The notes beneath the pieces were generated by a model. It was not told the origin of the DNA. It did not search any database and worked only from the letters and a program-made list of their open reading frames with translations. Of a stretch of DNA of 64,000 nucleotides, positions 39,273 to 48,062 are shown piece by piece. Within the stretch, counting starts at the first letter, position 1, and the number at the start of each line of letters is the position of its first letter. A program made the position numbers and the translations under genes. Source of the stretch: Salinicoccus cyprini (GTDB taxonomy: Bacteria; Bacillota; Bacilli; Staphylococcales; Salinicoccaceae); assembly GCF_007713705.1 (NCBI RefSeq), contig NZ_VMSJ01000005.1, positions 1 to 64,000 of the forward strand, given 5' to 3'.

Positions 39273-40157
39273 ATGCAGCAGACAGGTACAGAGAGAGTCA
39301 AAAGAGGAATGGCCGAAATGCAGAAGGGCGGTGTCATCATGGACGTTGTCAATGCGGAGCAGGCGCGTGTGGCTGAAGCAGCCGGTGCAGTCGCAGTCAT
39401 GGCACTTGAGCGCGTCCCGTCCGACATCCGGGCAGCCGGTGGTGTGGCAAGGGCATGTGACCCGAGGATTGTGGAAGACGTAATGAATGCCGTATCCATC
39501 CCGGTCATGGCAAAATGCAGGATCGGACATATTACGGAAGCAAGAGTACTTGAAGCAATGGGTGTCGACTACATAGACGAGTCGGAAGTGCTGACGCCTG
39601 CCGATGAAGTATTCCACCTCAAGAAGGACGACTACACAGTGCCGTTCGTATGCGGTTGCCGTAATATCGGAGAAGCAGCCCGACGTATCGCAGAAGGTGC
39701 CTCCATGCTCAGAACAAAAGGGGAGCCCGGTACCGGCAATATTGTTGAAGCGGTCAGACATATGAGAATGGTTAATCAGCAGGTGCGTCAGATTGCTGTG
39801 ATGAGCGATGACGAGCTGATGACTGAAGCGAAGAACCACGGTGCGCCTTATGAGATTCTGAAAGAGATCAAGGCCCTCGGCAAGCTGCCGGTCGTCAACT
39901 TCGCAGCAGGAGGCGTCGCAACACCGCAGGACGCGGCACTGATGATGGAACTCGGTGCAGATGGTGTCTTCGTCGGATCCGGCGTCTTCAAGTCCGATAA
40001 CCCGGAGAAATTTGCGAAAGCCATCGTCGAGGCGACAACACACTACCAGGACTATGAACTGATCGGCAAGCTCGCCAAGGAGCTCGGTACAGCGATGAAA
40101 GGCCTCGAAATCAGCCAGCTGTCACTGGAAGACAGGATGCAGGAGCGTGGCTGGTAA
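39273..40157 (+). CDS. pdxS: Pyridoxal 5'-phosphate synthase subunit PdxS
   Basis: The synthase of DXP-independent B6 synthesis, using ribose 5-phosphate, glyceraldehyde 3-phosphate and ammonia. [21 protein letters not shown] is the family signature; K81 in MAKCRIGH is the first Schiff-base lysine and a second lies in [10 protein letters not shown]. Length 294. Its stop overlaps the pdxT start by one base. Confidence 0.97.
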   Translation: MQQTGTERVKRGMAEMQKGGVIMDVVNAEQARVAEAAGAVAVMALERVPSDIRAAGGVARACDPRIVEDVMNAVSIPVMAKCRIGHITEARVLEAMGVDYIDESEVLTPADEVFHLKKDDYTVPFVCGCRNIGEAARRIAEGASMLRTKGEPGTGNIVEAVRHMRMVNQQVRQIAVMSDDELMTEAKNHGAPYEILKEIKALGKLPVVNFAAGGVATPQDAALMMELGADGVFVGSGVFKSDNPEKFAKAIVEATTHYQDYELIGKLAKELGTAMKGLEISQLSLEDRMQERGW

Positions 40158-40738
40158 TGAAAATCGGCATACTCGCATTACAGGGTGCATTCAGGGAGCA
40201 CCAGCGGATGGTCGAAGCGTGCGGTGAGGAAGCGGTGCTTGTCAAAAAAGTGGAGATGCTGTCCGAGATTGATGGGCTCATCCTGCCTGGTGGGGAATCG
40301 ACAGCCATCAGAAGGCTGATGGACCGCTACGGTTTCACAGAAGTTCTCAGATCGAGCACACTGCCGATGTTCGGCACATGCGCCGGCGTCATCCTGCTCG
40401 CTCGTGAGGTCGTCGGTGAAGAGACGAAGCATCTCGGCAAACTGGACATAGCGGTAGAGAGGAATTCCTTCGGCAGACAGGTCGACAGCTTCGAAGCTGA
40501 GCTTACGGTCGAGGGCGTGGAAGAACGTGCACTCGCCGTATTCATCAGGGCGCCGCATATCGCTTTGGCCGGAGAGGGTGTACAAGTACTTTCGGAAGCG
40601 GAAGGCAAGATCGTTGCTGTGGGCTCCGACCGCCACCTCGGCATCTCCTTCCATCCGGAGCTGACGGATTCACTCGTGTTCCATCAGTATTTCATGGATA
40701 TGGTAAAAGAGAACATTTCAAAGGAAATGACTGTCTAG
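40157..40738 (+). CDS. pdxT: Pyridoxal 5'-phosphate synthase glutaminase PdxT
   Basis: A class I glutaminase feeding ammonia to PdxS. The nucleophile is C75 in FGTCAGVIL, with H166 and E168 (SFHPELT) completing the triad; [11 protein letters not shown] forms the oxyanion region. Length 193. Confidence 0.96.
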   Translation: MKIGILALQGAFREHQRMVEACGEEAVLVKKVEMLSEIDGLILPGGESTAIRRLMDRYGFTEVLRSSTLPMFGTCAGVILLAREVVGEETKHLGKLDIAVERNSFGRQVDSFEAELTVEGVEERALAVFIRAPHIALAGEGVQVLSEAEGKIVAVGSDRHLGISFHPELTDSLVFHQYFMDMVKENISKEMTV

Positions 40739-40746
40739 AAATAAAG

Positions 40747-40779
40747 CTGCCAGACCTAAAACGAGGTCTGGCAGTTTTT
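40747..40779. terminator. pdxT terminator (bidirectional)
   Basis: CTGCCAGACCT pairs with AGGTCTGGCAG around a 6-base loop, followed by TTTTT; also usable by the convergent dehydrogenase gene. Confidence 0.9.
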
Positions 40780-40783
40780 CGTA

Positions 40784-41695
40784 TCAGTCGTTATTATATT
40801 TCTTATCCGCTTTCATCCGAGTTTTCATACCGGCTGAGGTTTCAGTGCCGCTTTCCATCGGTTCATGCAGGCTGCCTGACGTATATGGTGCTTCCGGTGC
40901 ATCTTCGATGACACTCTTCACATAATTGGCATTGAATTTCTCGGTCAGTCCCGGCAGCAGGCTTTCAGAGATGCCGGTGCCTTTTGTCTTGATGCCGACT
41001 TCCACGCTTTCCTCAGGTTCGTCTATCAGTCCGATGATCGCTTTGACGACACTTTCCGGCTTGTCCATCGGCTTCATCTGGGCGCGGTGACCGGAATAGT
41101 TGGCCGAATGGTCGAACCATGGTGTATCCGTTGCCCAGGGGTGGACGGTGCAGACGTGGATGTCCTCATAGCCATCCACTTCCATTTCCCGCTGCAGTGC
41201 ATAGCTCAGGGATGACACGGCGTATTTGCTTGCGCTGTAGGCTGTATAGTATGGGAACGGCACCTGGGCGGCTACCGAGCCGAGATTGATGATGGTGCCT
41301 TTCTTCTGCTGCCTGAAATGCTTCAGTGCATACTGGCTGCCGATCATCGTTCCGAGCACATTGATGTCGAGCATGCGCTTCATGTCCTCAACGGGTATTT
41401 CAGTATAGTTGCCGATCAGGCCGATGCCGGCCATATTGATCCACACGTCAATCTTTCCGAAATTGTCCAAGGCAGTATCATACAGCTTTTTAACATCCGC
41501 TTCCTTGCTGATATCCATTGTTACAGGTATGACAGATGCACCGAGCTGGTCTGCAAGCTCCTCGATCAGTCTGGTACGGCGGGCACCGATGACCACATTG
41601 GCGCCCTCTTCAGCAAGCTGCTTTGCGGTTTCCTTGCCAAACCCACTGGATGCGCCGGCAATGACGACTGTCAGTCCTTCACGATTGCTGCTCAT
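40784..41695 (-). CDS. SDR-family NAD(P)-dependent oxidoreductase
   Basis: A classical short-chain dehydrogenase with the nucleotide motif AGASSGFGKETA near residues 13-24, NMAGIGLIG and the YSASK catalytic motif. ARR after the second strand hints at NADP preference. Beyond the usual 250 residues there is a C-terminal extension of about 50 polar, charged residues (303 total), unusual for the family. The substrate is unknown. It shares a 169-base divergent intergenic region with padR, so PadR could control it. Confidence 0.85.
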   Translation of the reverse strand: MSSNREGLTVVIAGASSGFGKETAKQLAEEGANVVIGARRTRLIEELADQLGASVIPVTMDISKEADVKKLYDTALDNFGKIDVWINMAGIGLIGNYTEIPVEDMKRMLDINVLGTMIGSQYALKHFRQQKKGTIINLGSVAAQVPFPYYTAYSASKYAVSSLSYALQREMEVDGYEDIHVCTVHPWATDTPWFDHSANYSGHRAQMKPMDKPESVVKAIIGLIDEPEESVEVGIKTKGTGISESLLPGLTEKFNANYVKSVIEDAPEAPYTSGSLHEPMESGTETSAGMKTRMKADKKYNND

Positions 41696-41781
41696 ATTGG
41701 ATTCCCCCGTTTATATTCAGTCTCCATCTGTCTTTTCCCTTAATGCTGGAAATTACTCATGTCTCCATGAAAAGAACAGCG

Positions 41782-41850
41782 AACTATCTTTTTATGTAAG
41801 ATAGTTGACAACTGCCTTATGATGGACTATATTACATTATAAGATAGTTG
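41782..41850 (+). promoter_or_regulatory. padR promoter and AAGATAGTT operator repeats
   Basis: TTGACA (41805-41810), a 17-base spacer and TATATT (41828-41833) form the promoter. AACTATCTT (41782-41790) and AAGATAGTT (41798-41806) make a palindrome running into the -35, and AAGATAGTTG recurs at 41841-41850 at the predicted start site. This is the layout of tight autorepression. Confidence 0.65.
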
Positions 41851-41864
41851 ATTGGAGGAAGTTT

Positions 41865-42203
41865 ATGTCGGTATCGAACCAGATGATGAAAGGTTTGCTG
41901 GATGGTGCCATACTGGGGCTGATTGCCCAGGGTGAGACGTATGGCTATGAAATTCTCGAAAAACTGAAGGAGAAGGATTTTCCGGAAATCAGCGATGGCA
42001 GCATATATCCGGTGCTGCTGAGGCTGAGCAGGAAAGGCTATGTCAGTACGCAGACGAAGAAATCGGATACGGGAGGCCCGAAGAGAAAGTACTATTCCAT
42101 TACTGAAAGTGGTCTTCATGAACTGGAGATTTTTCGAAGCAGATGGACCTATCTTAATAAAGGAATGAATAATCTGATGAGGAGTGTTGAAAATGCTGAG
42201 TAG
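41865..42203 (+). CDS. PadR-family transcriptional regulator
   Basis: 112 residues with the PadR winged helix: MKGLLDGAILGLIAQGETYGYEILEKL, GSIYPVLLRLSRKGYVSTQ, GPKRKYYSITESGLHEL. A C-terminal helix serves dimerisation. It starts after GGAGG and overlaps the next gene, a membrane protein, by 11 bases; PadR plus HAAS-domain membrane protein is a common Firmicutes module. The effector is unknown. Confidence 0.92.
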   Translation: MSVSNQMMKGLLDGAILGLIAQGETYGYEILEKLKEKDFPEISDGSIYPVLLRLSRKGYVSTQTKKSDTGGPKRKYYSITESGLHELEIFRSRWTYLNKGMNNLMRSVENAE

Positions 42204-42951
42204 GAAGTCGGAGAAATTTCTGCTGGATCTGAGAGTGGAGCTGATGGCCCGGGGCAAAAGCAGCGATGACATTGAAGAGATGGAGGAGGAATTGCGTGAT
42301 CATCTGACTGAAGCGGAAGCACATGGCAAAAGCGTCGACAGTGTTACAGGCGGCTCAGTGAAGTCATATATCCGGTCGATATCGGAAGAGCTGTCACTGG
42401 AGCCTGGACTGAAGCAGAAAGGGACACAGCTCATCATCTACCTGTTCGGCCTGTTCACCATACCAAGGCTGATCAGCGGACAGTTCGAGCTATCCACTTC
42501 GATGATCATATATTATCTGCTCGTCATTCTGTTCCTGGGCTATGGATCGCTCTATGTCATGAAAGAGATGATTCTGAAGTTTGGGGACAGTAAAAAAACA
42601 TATATCTATTCGATTCTATACGGCATCATCATATTTGCCGGAATGGTCGGTGGACAGTTCCTGATCCGTGCCCATCCGGGATTCGTCATCTATGAAGGCA
42701 GCCCGAACTTGAATTTCATCATCGGATTGTCACTGCTCATCATTGTAGTCGCCGTCACCCTGATCATGAGACGTTGGTTCTTTGCACTACTGCCGATTCT
42801 GCTGTCTGCACCCGAACTCATCGCAAGGTTCGTAACTGATGGCGCTTCGCCGACGAGCGAGAACTACCTGATCATTTCAAGCATCTCGCTGTTCGTCTGC
42901 TCCATCGTCATCATGAGCATCCTGTTATATACGGGAAAAAAAGGAAGGTAA
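42193..42951 (+). CDS. HAAS-domain multipass membrane protein (PadR partner)
   Basis: Residues 1-60 form a soluble helical HAAS-type domain (FLLDLRVELMARGKSSDD, IEEMEEELRDHLTEAE), then about six hydrophobic segments from residue 78 to the end (for example LIIYLFGLFTIPRLI, IIYYLLVILFLGYGS, LLIIVVAVTLIM, SISLFVCSIVIMSILL). ATG 42193 has GGAG 8 bases upstream; the in-frame GTG at 42184 overlaps it. 252 residues. No known transport motif is seen; the family often appears as the target of PadR regulation. Confidence 0.8.
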   Translation: MLSRKSEKFLLDLRVELMARGKSSDDIEEMEEELRDHLTEAEAHGKSVDSVTGGSVKSYIRSISEELSLEPGLKQKGTQLIIYLFGLFTIPRLISGQFELSTSMIIYYLLVILFLGYGSLYVMKEMILKFGDSKKTYIYSILYGIIIFAGMVGGQFLIRAHPGFVIYEGSPNLNFIIGLSLLIIVVAVTLIMRRWFFALLPILLSAPELIARFVTDGASPTSENYLIISSISLFVCSIVIMSILLYTGKKGR

Positions 42952-43004
42952 GAAAAGTGAGTCATGAATAGCCTATCGGCAAATGATAATTCTGGCAATA
43001 AACG

Positions 43005-43038
43005 AGGAGGCAGCATACCGTCTGGCATGCTGCCTCCT
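43005..43038. terminator. Convergent hairpin
   Basis: AGGAGGCAGCAT pairs perfectly with ATGCTGCCTCCT around a 10-base loop between the convergent padR operon and the ABC importer operon. T tracts are poor on both sides. Confidence 0.65.
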
Positions 43039-43046
43039 TCCCATTT

Positions 43047-44048
43047 CTATTCTTCCAAGACCGCATCCAGAAATTCTCTGTTTACGAGACCCTCGATATC
43101 ATCAGATGGAATATATCCTGCTTCCATACTGATTGTGGCCATCTCCTGAAGTACATCCTCATTGATTTCATATGCCGGGTTCAGTCGGTTGCTGGCTTCG
43201 AGTGTTTCATCATAGTCGAGTGTATTGCCTGTAATCTCCTCGATATGATCAACGAAGATCTGTACGGCTTCTTCATTGTTGTTTTCGATGAATTCAATCG
43301 CCTGGAGGTGTGCGCTCAAATAGTCCTGTGTAAGTTCCGGGTTGTTGTCTGTGAATGCATTGTTTGCTGCTACGACTGTCGTAGTCAGGTCGGTACCCCA
43401 GGCGAATTCTTCTTCATCAAGCAGGATGGATGCATCGGCCTGATTTTCCAGGAAGACGCCCCAAGGCTCCTGTGTGGCTGCTGCATCAACATCCCCCTGC
43501 AGGAAGAGGGTGGATGTATCTGCAGGTGCCTGCGGTACGAGGCTCACTGTGCCGCCGGCATCCTCGATGTTCAATCCGACTTCCTGCAGTTCTTTTCTGA
43601 GCATGATGTCCTGTGTGGAGCCGATGGTCGGTACAGCGACACTTTTGCCATCAAGGTCTTCAACACTTTCGATACCTGAACCTTCTGCTGTAGCCAGGAC
43701 GGCTCCTCCGTTTACAGCACCGGCAATGATTTCATGCCCCGAGTTGCGCTGATACGTCGTTGTAGCAGGTGTCGGACCGACGGTACCGATATCGAATTCA
43801 TCAGTGGACAATGCTTCCATGAAGGCACTGCCGTTCGGGAAAGTCATGGTTTCGATAGTGATATCTTCTCCGAATGCCTCTTCAAAGTAACCCTGTTCCA
43901 ATGCAACGATTGTCGCGATATGTGTAAAGTTCGGGAAATAAGCGATGCGTACCTGTTCAGCGCCATTTTCGGCACTGCTGTTTTCGCCGCCGCATCCTGC
44001 AATAAGTACAAGCAGCAGGGCAGCAAGTGGCGCCATTATTTTTTTCAT
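43047..44048 (-). CDS. ABC transporter substrate-binding lipoprotein (sulfonate/taurine/nitrate type)
   Basis: A lipoprotein with a signal peptide and lipobox LIAGC (lipidated C19). The mature part is an NMT1/SsuA-like periplasmic-binding fold: RIAYFPNFTHIATIVALEQGYF, FDIGTVGPTPATT, SVAVPTIGSTQDIML and the QEPWG segment. These match SsuA/TauA-type proteins that bind alkanesulfonates, nitrate or pyrimidines; the ligand cannot be decided. Length 333. Third gene of an ATPase-permease-binding protein operon on the minus strand. Confidence 0.88.
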   Translation of the reverse strand: MKKIMAPLAALLLVLIAGCGGENSSAENGAEQVRIAYFPNFTHIATIVALEQGYFEEAFGEDITIETMTFPNGSAFMEALSTDEFDIGTVGPTPATTTYQRNSGHEIIAGAVNGGAVLATAEGSGIESVEDLDGKSVAVPTIGSTQDIMLRKELQEVGLNIEDAGGTVSLVPQAPADTSTLFLQGDVDAAATQEPWGVFLENQADASILLDEEEFAWGTDLTTTVVAANNAFTDNNPELTQDYLSAHLQAIEFIENNNEEAVQIFVDHIEEITGNTLDYDETLEASNRLNPAYEINEDVLQEMATISMEAGYIPSDDIEGLVNREFLDAVLEE

Positions 44049-44076
44049 AAGATTGATCTATCCTCTCGTATTGGAT

Positions 44077-44856
44077 TTACGTTCTGAGGCCCCATCGTCT
44101 TGCGACGGAGCGCTCCATTCTCAGGAATACTTGGCTGTCGATGATGGTTCCGATGATGCCGATGACGATCATGATGGAGAGGACGAGATCCATGGCCTGG
44201 ATGGACCGTCCGAGGTCGAGCAGATACCCGAGGCCGCCTGAAGCGCCGAGCAGCTCACCGGCCATGATGGCACGCCATGCAAATGCCCAGGCGACGCGCA
44301 GTCCCGATATGATGTGCGGCACTGAAGCGGGTATGATGACGGTTCTGAGCAGGTGGGGACCTGAAGCTCCGAGCGTCCGTGCGGCATCGATATAGATGCT
44401 CGGCACATTTTTGAATCCGGCACTCGAGTTGACGGTCATCGTCCATGTCGCCCCGATGGCCACGATGAACAGTATGGCGACATTGCCGAGGCCGAACCAG
44501 ACGATTGCGAGAGGGAACCATACGATACTGGGTATGGACTGCAGCGCAGTAACGAAGAATCCCAGTGTATCATCGACCCATTTATAACGGGCAATGAGAA
44601 ACCCGAACGTCAGTCCGAGTACGACAGCAATGAAAAATCCGATAAGAAGGCGCCCGAGAGTGATGCCGGTCGCTTCCAGTATCTGACCGGATATTATGCC
44701 ATCAACCAGTGTCTTCATTACGGTGACACCCCCCGGATCATTGGGGATGATCAGGGGCGGAAACATGAAAGTCGGAAAAAGCTGCAGTTTAGATATGACT
44801 TCCCATATCGCTATTATCACGGTCACGAACAGAATCCGTCTTATAACGGTAGTCAT
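44077..44856 (-). CDS. ABC transporter permease (SsuC/TauC-like)
   Basis: A binding-protein-dependent permease, 259 residues with about six membrane helices. The EAA coupling loop is visible as NVPSIYIDAARTLGASGPHLLRTVIIP, and LGYLLDLGRSIQAMDLVLSIM is typical of SsuC. ATG 44856 is chosen over TTG 44862 since GGAGG is 9 bases away from the ATG and only 3 from the TTG. Its first 68 bases overlap the end of the ATPase gene, an unusually long overlap. Confidence 0.88.
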   Translation of the reverse strand: MTTVIRRILFVTVIIAIWEVISKLQLFPTFMFPPLIIPNDPGGVTVMKTLVDGIISGQILEATGITLGRLLIGFFIAVVLGLTFGFLIARYKWVDDTLGFFVTALQSIPSIVWFPLAIVWFGLGNVAILFIVAIGATWTMTVNSSAGFKNVPSIYIDAARTLGASGPHLLRTVIIPASVPHIISGLRVAWAFAWRAIMAGELLGASGGLGYLLDLGRSIQAMDLVLSIMIVIGIIGTIIDSQVFLRMERSVARRWGLRT

Positions 44857-45631
44857 CGCCAAATTCCTCCTTCAGTACTTTATTCATCTCTTCTTCCAGT
44901 TCAGCCATTACACGCTTCTCCAGATCGACGATGATACTGTCGGAAGGATTGCGTGGTCTTGAAGCCTGGACATTGAATGTCTGCTTGATCGTGCCCGGTC
45001 GCGTGCTCATCAGGAGCACCCGGTCGGATAGCGTCAATGCTTCCCGGATATTGTGGGTGATGAACAGGATCGTCTTGCCTGTCTTCTGCCAGATATCCTG
45101 AAGCTCCTGATGGAGTATCAGGCGGGTCTGCTCGTCCAGAGCAGCGAAAGGTTCATCCATCAGCAGGACGTCCGGGTCCATGACAAGGGCCCGGGCAATC
45201 GCCACACGCTGCTTCATGCCACCTGAAAGTTCATGAGGATAGGCATTGGTGAAGTTGGCCAGATGGACCATCCGTAGACCTTCCATTGCCTTCTCTTCTG
45301 CTTCGACCCGCTTCATCTTTTTGATTTTAAGACCATATGTAACATTCTCCAGCACGGTCATCCATGGGAAGAGGCCGCCTTCCTGGAATACAACGACACG
45401 ATCGGTGCCGGGCCCTTCAACAGGTGTACCATTGACCTTGAGGTCACCTGATGTCGGATGGCTCAGTCCTGCAATCAGCTTCAGGATGGTCGACTTGCCG
45501 CATCCGGAGGGACCGAGCAAAGATACGAATTCTCCTTCTTTAATACTGAAGTCGATGTCCTCGAGTACATGGAGCGAATCGTTTTTTCCTTTGGTATATG
45601 ACTTGTTCACTTTATTCAGATCCACTTTCAT
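44789..45631 (-). CDS. ABC transporter ATP-binding protein (SsuB/TauB-like)
   Basis: An import ATPase of 280 residues. Walker A is GPSGCGKST (about 39-47), the signature LSGGMKQR, Walker B VLLMDEPFAALD and the switch histidine FITHNIREA, all intact. SsuB/TauB-type sequence; the C-terminal 40 residues are an acidic extension that overlaps the permease gene. First gene of the operon, GGAGG upstream, promoter just before. Confidence 0.92.
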   Translation of the reverse strand: MKVDLNKVNKSYTKGKNDSLHVLEDIDFSIKEGEFVSLLGPSGCGKSTILKLIAGLSHPTSGDLKVNGTPVEGPGTDRVVVFQEGGLFPWMTVLENVTYGLKIKKMKRVEAEEKAMEGLRMVHLANFTNAYPHELSGGMKQRVAIARALVMDPDVLLMDEPFAALDEQTRLILHQELQDIWQKTGKTILFITHNIREALTLSDRVLLMSTRPGTIKQTFNVQASRPRNPSDSIIVDLEKRVMAELEEEMNKVLKEEFGDDYRYKTDSVRDRDNSDMGSHI

Positions 45632-45673
45632 TGCATAACTGCCCTCCTTTTAATTCATAGTTATATGATAAGA

Positions 45674-45702
45674 ATTATATATGAGAGGAAAATTAATTAC
45701 AA
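45674..45702 (-). promoter_or_regulatory. Promoter of the sulfonate-type ABC operon
   Basis: On the minus strand TTGTAA (complement of 45697-45702), a 17-base spacer and TATAAT (complement of 45674-45679). Confidence 0.65.
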
Positions 45703-45823
45703 GTACATAAGTAGGAATTAATAAAATGCTGGTTATTGGGGGTGGGTGCTTATAGTCGGGGAAAAGTGAAAGTTATTTTGTGATTCATGATGGTTTCCGA
45801 AAGATTGAACCTTCCAACTTCTG

Positions 45824-45829
45824 TATAAT
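45824..45829 (+). promoter_or_regulatory. -10 element of the MutS-like gene
   Basis: TATAAT about 30 bases before the GTG start; the -35 region (AAGATT) is weak. Confidence 0.4.
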
Positions 45830-45858
45830 GTGGATGTATACATAATCTACTGGAACGG

Positions 45859-47481
45859 GTGATTTTTATTCAAACGCTATATTTGATTCTGACTGTCGTT
45901 GCACTGACTTTTCTGCTATCTGCAGGCATGACCATCTACGAAAAGTATAAAGTGAAGCGTGACATCAAAACACTTTGGGATAGGAAGCAGGCTTTATCCG
46001 ACAACAACAATCCCTATGTTCATTACCATAACTATTTCGTCAATATCATGGAAAATGAAGATGCGGAGGATAGAAATGTTGTGGATGACCAGACTTGGAG
46101 CGATCTCGACGTCGGCCAACTGCTGCCGAAGATCAACTTTACATTTACGACGATCGGTGATGAACTGCTGTATGCCTCGCTCAGGAATGCGACCGAAAGC
46201 AGCGTCATTGACGAAGATCTGATCGAGAGGATAACGGATGACCGTTCATATCGGGAGCGGATTTCATATGCGCTTGCGAAACTGGGCAAATCGAGGAACT
46301 CGGACACAAGCAAGTTCATGTATGAATTCAGACCAAGAATGGAATATAACCCATTGTTCATACTGCTGTCTCTGCTGCCGATCATCGGCGTATTCCTGTT
46401 CTTCATCCATCCACTACTGGCAATTGCGACAGTACTTGGAGGGCTCGGCGTCAATCTCTCCATATCGCAAAAACACAAGGCCTCGACAGGATTCGACTAT
46501 CCGGATATCTTCCACGCCATCAATATCATCATTGCAGCAGGGAAGCTCAATCCTGAATACAACCGCGAAGGGCTGAAGCGGCTGTCATTCATCAGCCCGC
46601 TATCTGTGACAGATGAAAGCGCGGGTGAAATGAACATCGGGCTCCAGCTGTTCATTGGACTGAAATCCGCGTTCCTTCTGGACTATCATCTGTACCACCA
46701 GATCATCAGGTCACTGAGCAGGAACCACACGTTATATGGGGAAAGCTGGCGCTATCTGGCCGAACTGGACGTGAACTACAGTGTGGCACTTTGGCGGGTG
46801 ACGCTGCCCTACTATACTGTGCCGGAAGCAGCGGAAGCGGCGCACATTAGCACGGATGATCTCTATCATCCTCTGCTCGCAGATCCGGTGGAAAACGATC
46901 TGGAATATGATAACGACATTCTGCTGACAGGATCGAATGCTGCCGGCAAATCGACCTTCATGAAGACACTCGGTCTCAACGTCATCATAAGCAACGGTCT
47001 CAACACATCGACGAGCACGGTTTTCAAGTACAAGCCGGGCAAAGTCATTTCCTCGATGGATATTACGGATAGCGTCATCGAAGGGGACAGCTACTTCATC
47101 AGCGAAATAAAATCACTGAAGCGGATCATGGAGGAAGTGGAGCACCTCAGCGGCAATGTCTACTGCATCATCGATGAGATTTTCAAGGGGACCAATACTG
47201 TGGAGAGAGTCGCTGCAGCAGAAACGGTACTGCGCTATCTGAATGAAAGAGCAGACGTTTTCGTCATTGCGGCAACCCATGATATGGAACTGACCCATCT
47301 TCTTCGAGACCAGTATACCTTCTACCACTTCAGGGAACATCTCGAAGGTGATGACATCTACTTCGACTACAAGCTGCGGGAAGGTGTCGCTTCGACCTCC
47401 AACGCCATCGAACTGCTCAGACTCTACGATTTTCCGGATGCAGTCTATCAGGAAGCGAAGCGCAAGGTGATCAGTCAATAG
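45859..47481 (+). CDS. Membrane-anchored MutS-like ATPase
   Basis: 540 residues. A hydrophobic helix lies at about 5-26 and another pair at about 164-200. The C-terminal 200 residues are a MutS domain V ATPase: Walker A GSNAAGKST (358-366), Walker B CIIDEIFKGTN (436-446) and the conserved ATHDMELTHL. The mismatch-recognition domain I of true MutS is absent, so a mismatch-repair role is not supported. The family occurs in Firmicutes without an assigned function. The GTG 45859 start has only a weak Shine-Dalgarno, and a start at the internal ATG of MTIYEKYK would remove the first helix. Confidence 0.82.
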   Translation: MIFIQTLYLILTVVALTFLLSAGMTIYEKYKVKRDIKTLWDRKQALSDNNNPYVHYHNYFVNIMENEDAEDRNVVDDQTWSDLDVGQLLPKINFTFTTIGDELLYASLRNATESSVIDEDLIERITDDRSYRERISYALAKLGKSRNSDTSKFMYEFRPRMEYNPLFILLSLLPIIGVFLFFIHPLLAIATVLGGLGVNLSISQKHKASTGFDYPDIFHAINIIIAAGKLNPEYNREGLKRLSFISPLSVTDESAGEMNIGLQLFIGLKSAFLLDYHLYHQIIRSLSRNHTLYGESWRYLAELDVNYSVALWRVTLPYYTVPEAAEAAHISTDDLYHPLLADPVENDLEYDNDILLTGSNAAGKSTFMKTLGLNVIISNGLNTSTSTVFKYKPGKVISSMDITDSVIEGDSYFISEIKSLKRIMEEVEHLSGNVYCIIDEIFKGTNTVERVAAAETVLRYLNERADVFVIAATHDMELTHLLRDQYTFYHFREHLEGDDIYFDYKLREGVASTSNAIELLRLYDFPDAVYQEAKRKVISQ

Positions 47482-47531
47482 ATATTGGGAAAACGAATTC
47501 GATGCAATCATCAGTTAATATGGAATAAAAA

Positions 47532-47578
47532 AAGGTTTTTCGCTGCACCTCGACAGGGCAAGTGAAAAACCTTCTTCT
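47532..47578. terminator. Bidirectional terminator
   Basis: AAGGTTTTTC(G)CT pairs with AGTGAAAAACCTT (one G-U, long loop), with T-rich flanks on both strands, between convergent genes. Confidence 0.75.
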
Positions 47579-47594
47579 TTATATATGATTTATG

Positions 47595-48062
47595 CTAGTG
47601 GTGGCCTCCAACAGCATTGTTCTCTCCGGGTACAAGTTCTTCGAGCAGATCGAATTCATTGGCGCTAAGGTGGCCGACCATGAAATACTGGAGTGGTGTG
47701 GCTTTTATTTCGCCGGTCGATACATGCGCCTTTGCAAGATAGAGGCCGGTCATCTCTATATCAATGGGTGCAACGTATATTCCGTCTTCTCTACGTGTGG
47801 CAGAATATGTCGTGCTGGTCGAAGGGTCTTCCGCTGCATTCCATACTTCCACACTGACGTCTGCAGTATCAACGTTTTTCCCGTCTTTATTGACCTCGAT
47901 GAAGAGTGGCTGGTCTTCTGCTGCATCCGGAATGCCACGTGCATCCATTGTCACTGATATTTCAGGAATATCGGTATACTTCTCATGGGTTTCACTGCTT
48001 ACACTGCCGCAGGCGGTCAGCAGGGCTGTTGCGAAGATGGCGAACAGTAGCCTATACATCAA
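47595..48062 (-). CDS. YtkA/FixH-like lipoprotein
   Basis: 155 residues with signal peptide and lipobox LLTAC (C18). The mature protein resembles the immunoglobulin-like YtkA/FixH domain (LFIEVNKDGKNVDTADVSVEVW, EDGIYVAPIDIEMTGLYLAKAHV), in which a conserved tryptophan and GxY pattern recur. The C-terminus ends in HH and the neighbour is a PepSY membrane protein, a pairing seen with metal or redox functions. The exact role is unknown. It overlaps the PepSY gene by 4 bases. Confidence 0.75.
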   Translation of the reverse strand: MMYRLLFAIFATALLTACGSVSSETHEKYTDIPEISVTMDARGIPDAAEDQPLFIEVNKDGKNVDTADVSVEVWNAAEDPSTSTTYSATRREDGIYVAPIDIEMTGLYLAKAHVSTGEIKATPLQYFMVGHLSANEFDLLEELVPGENNAVGGHH

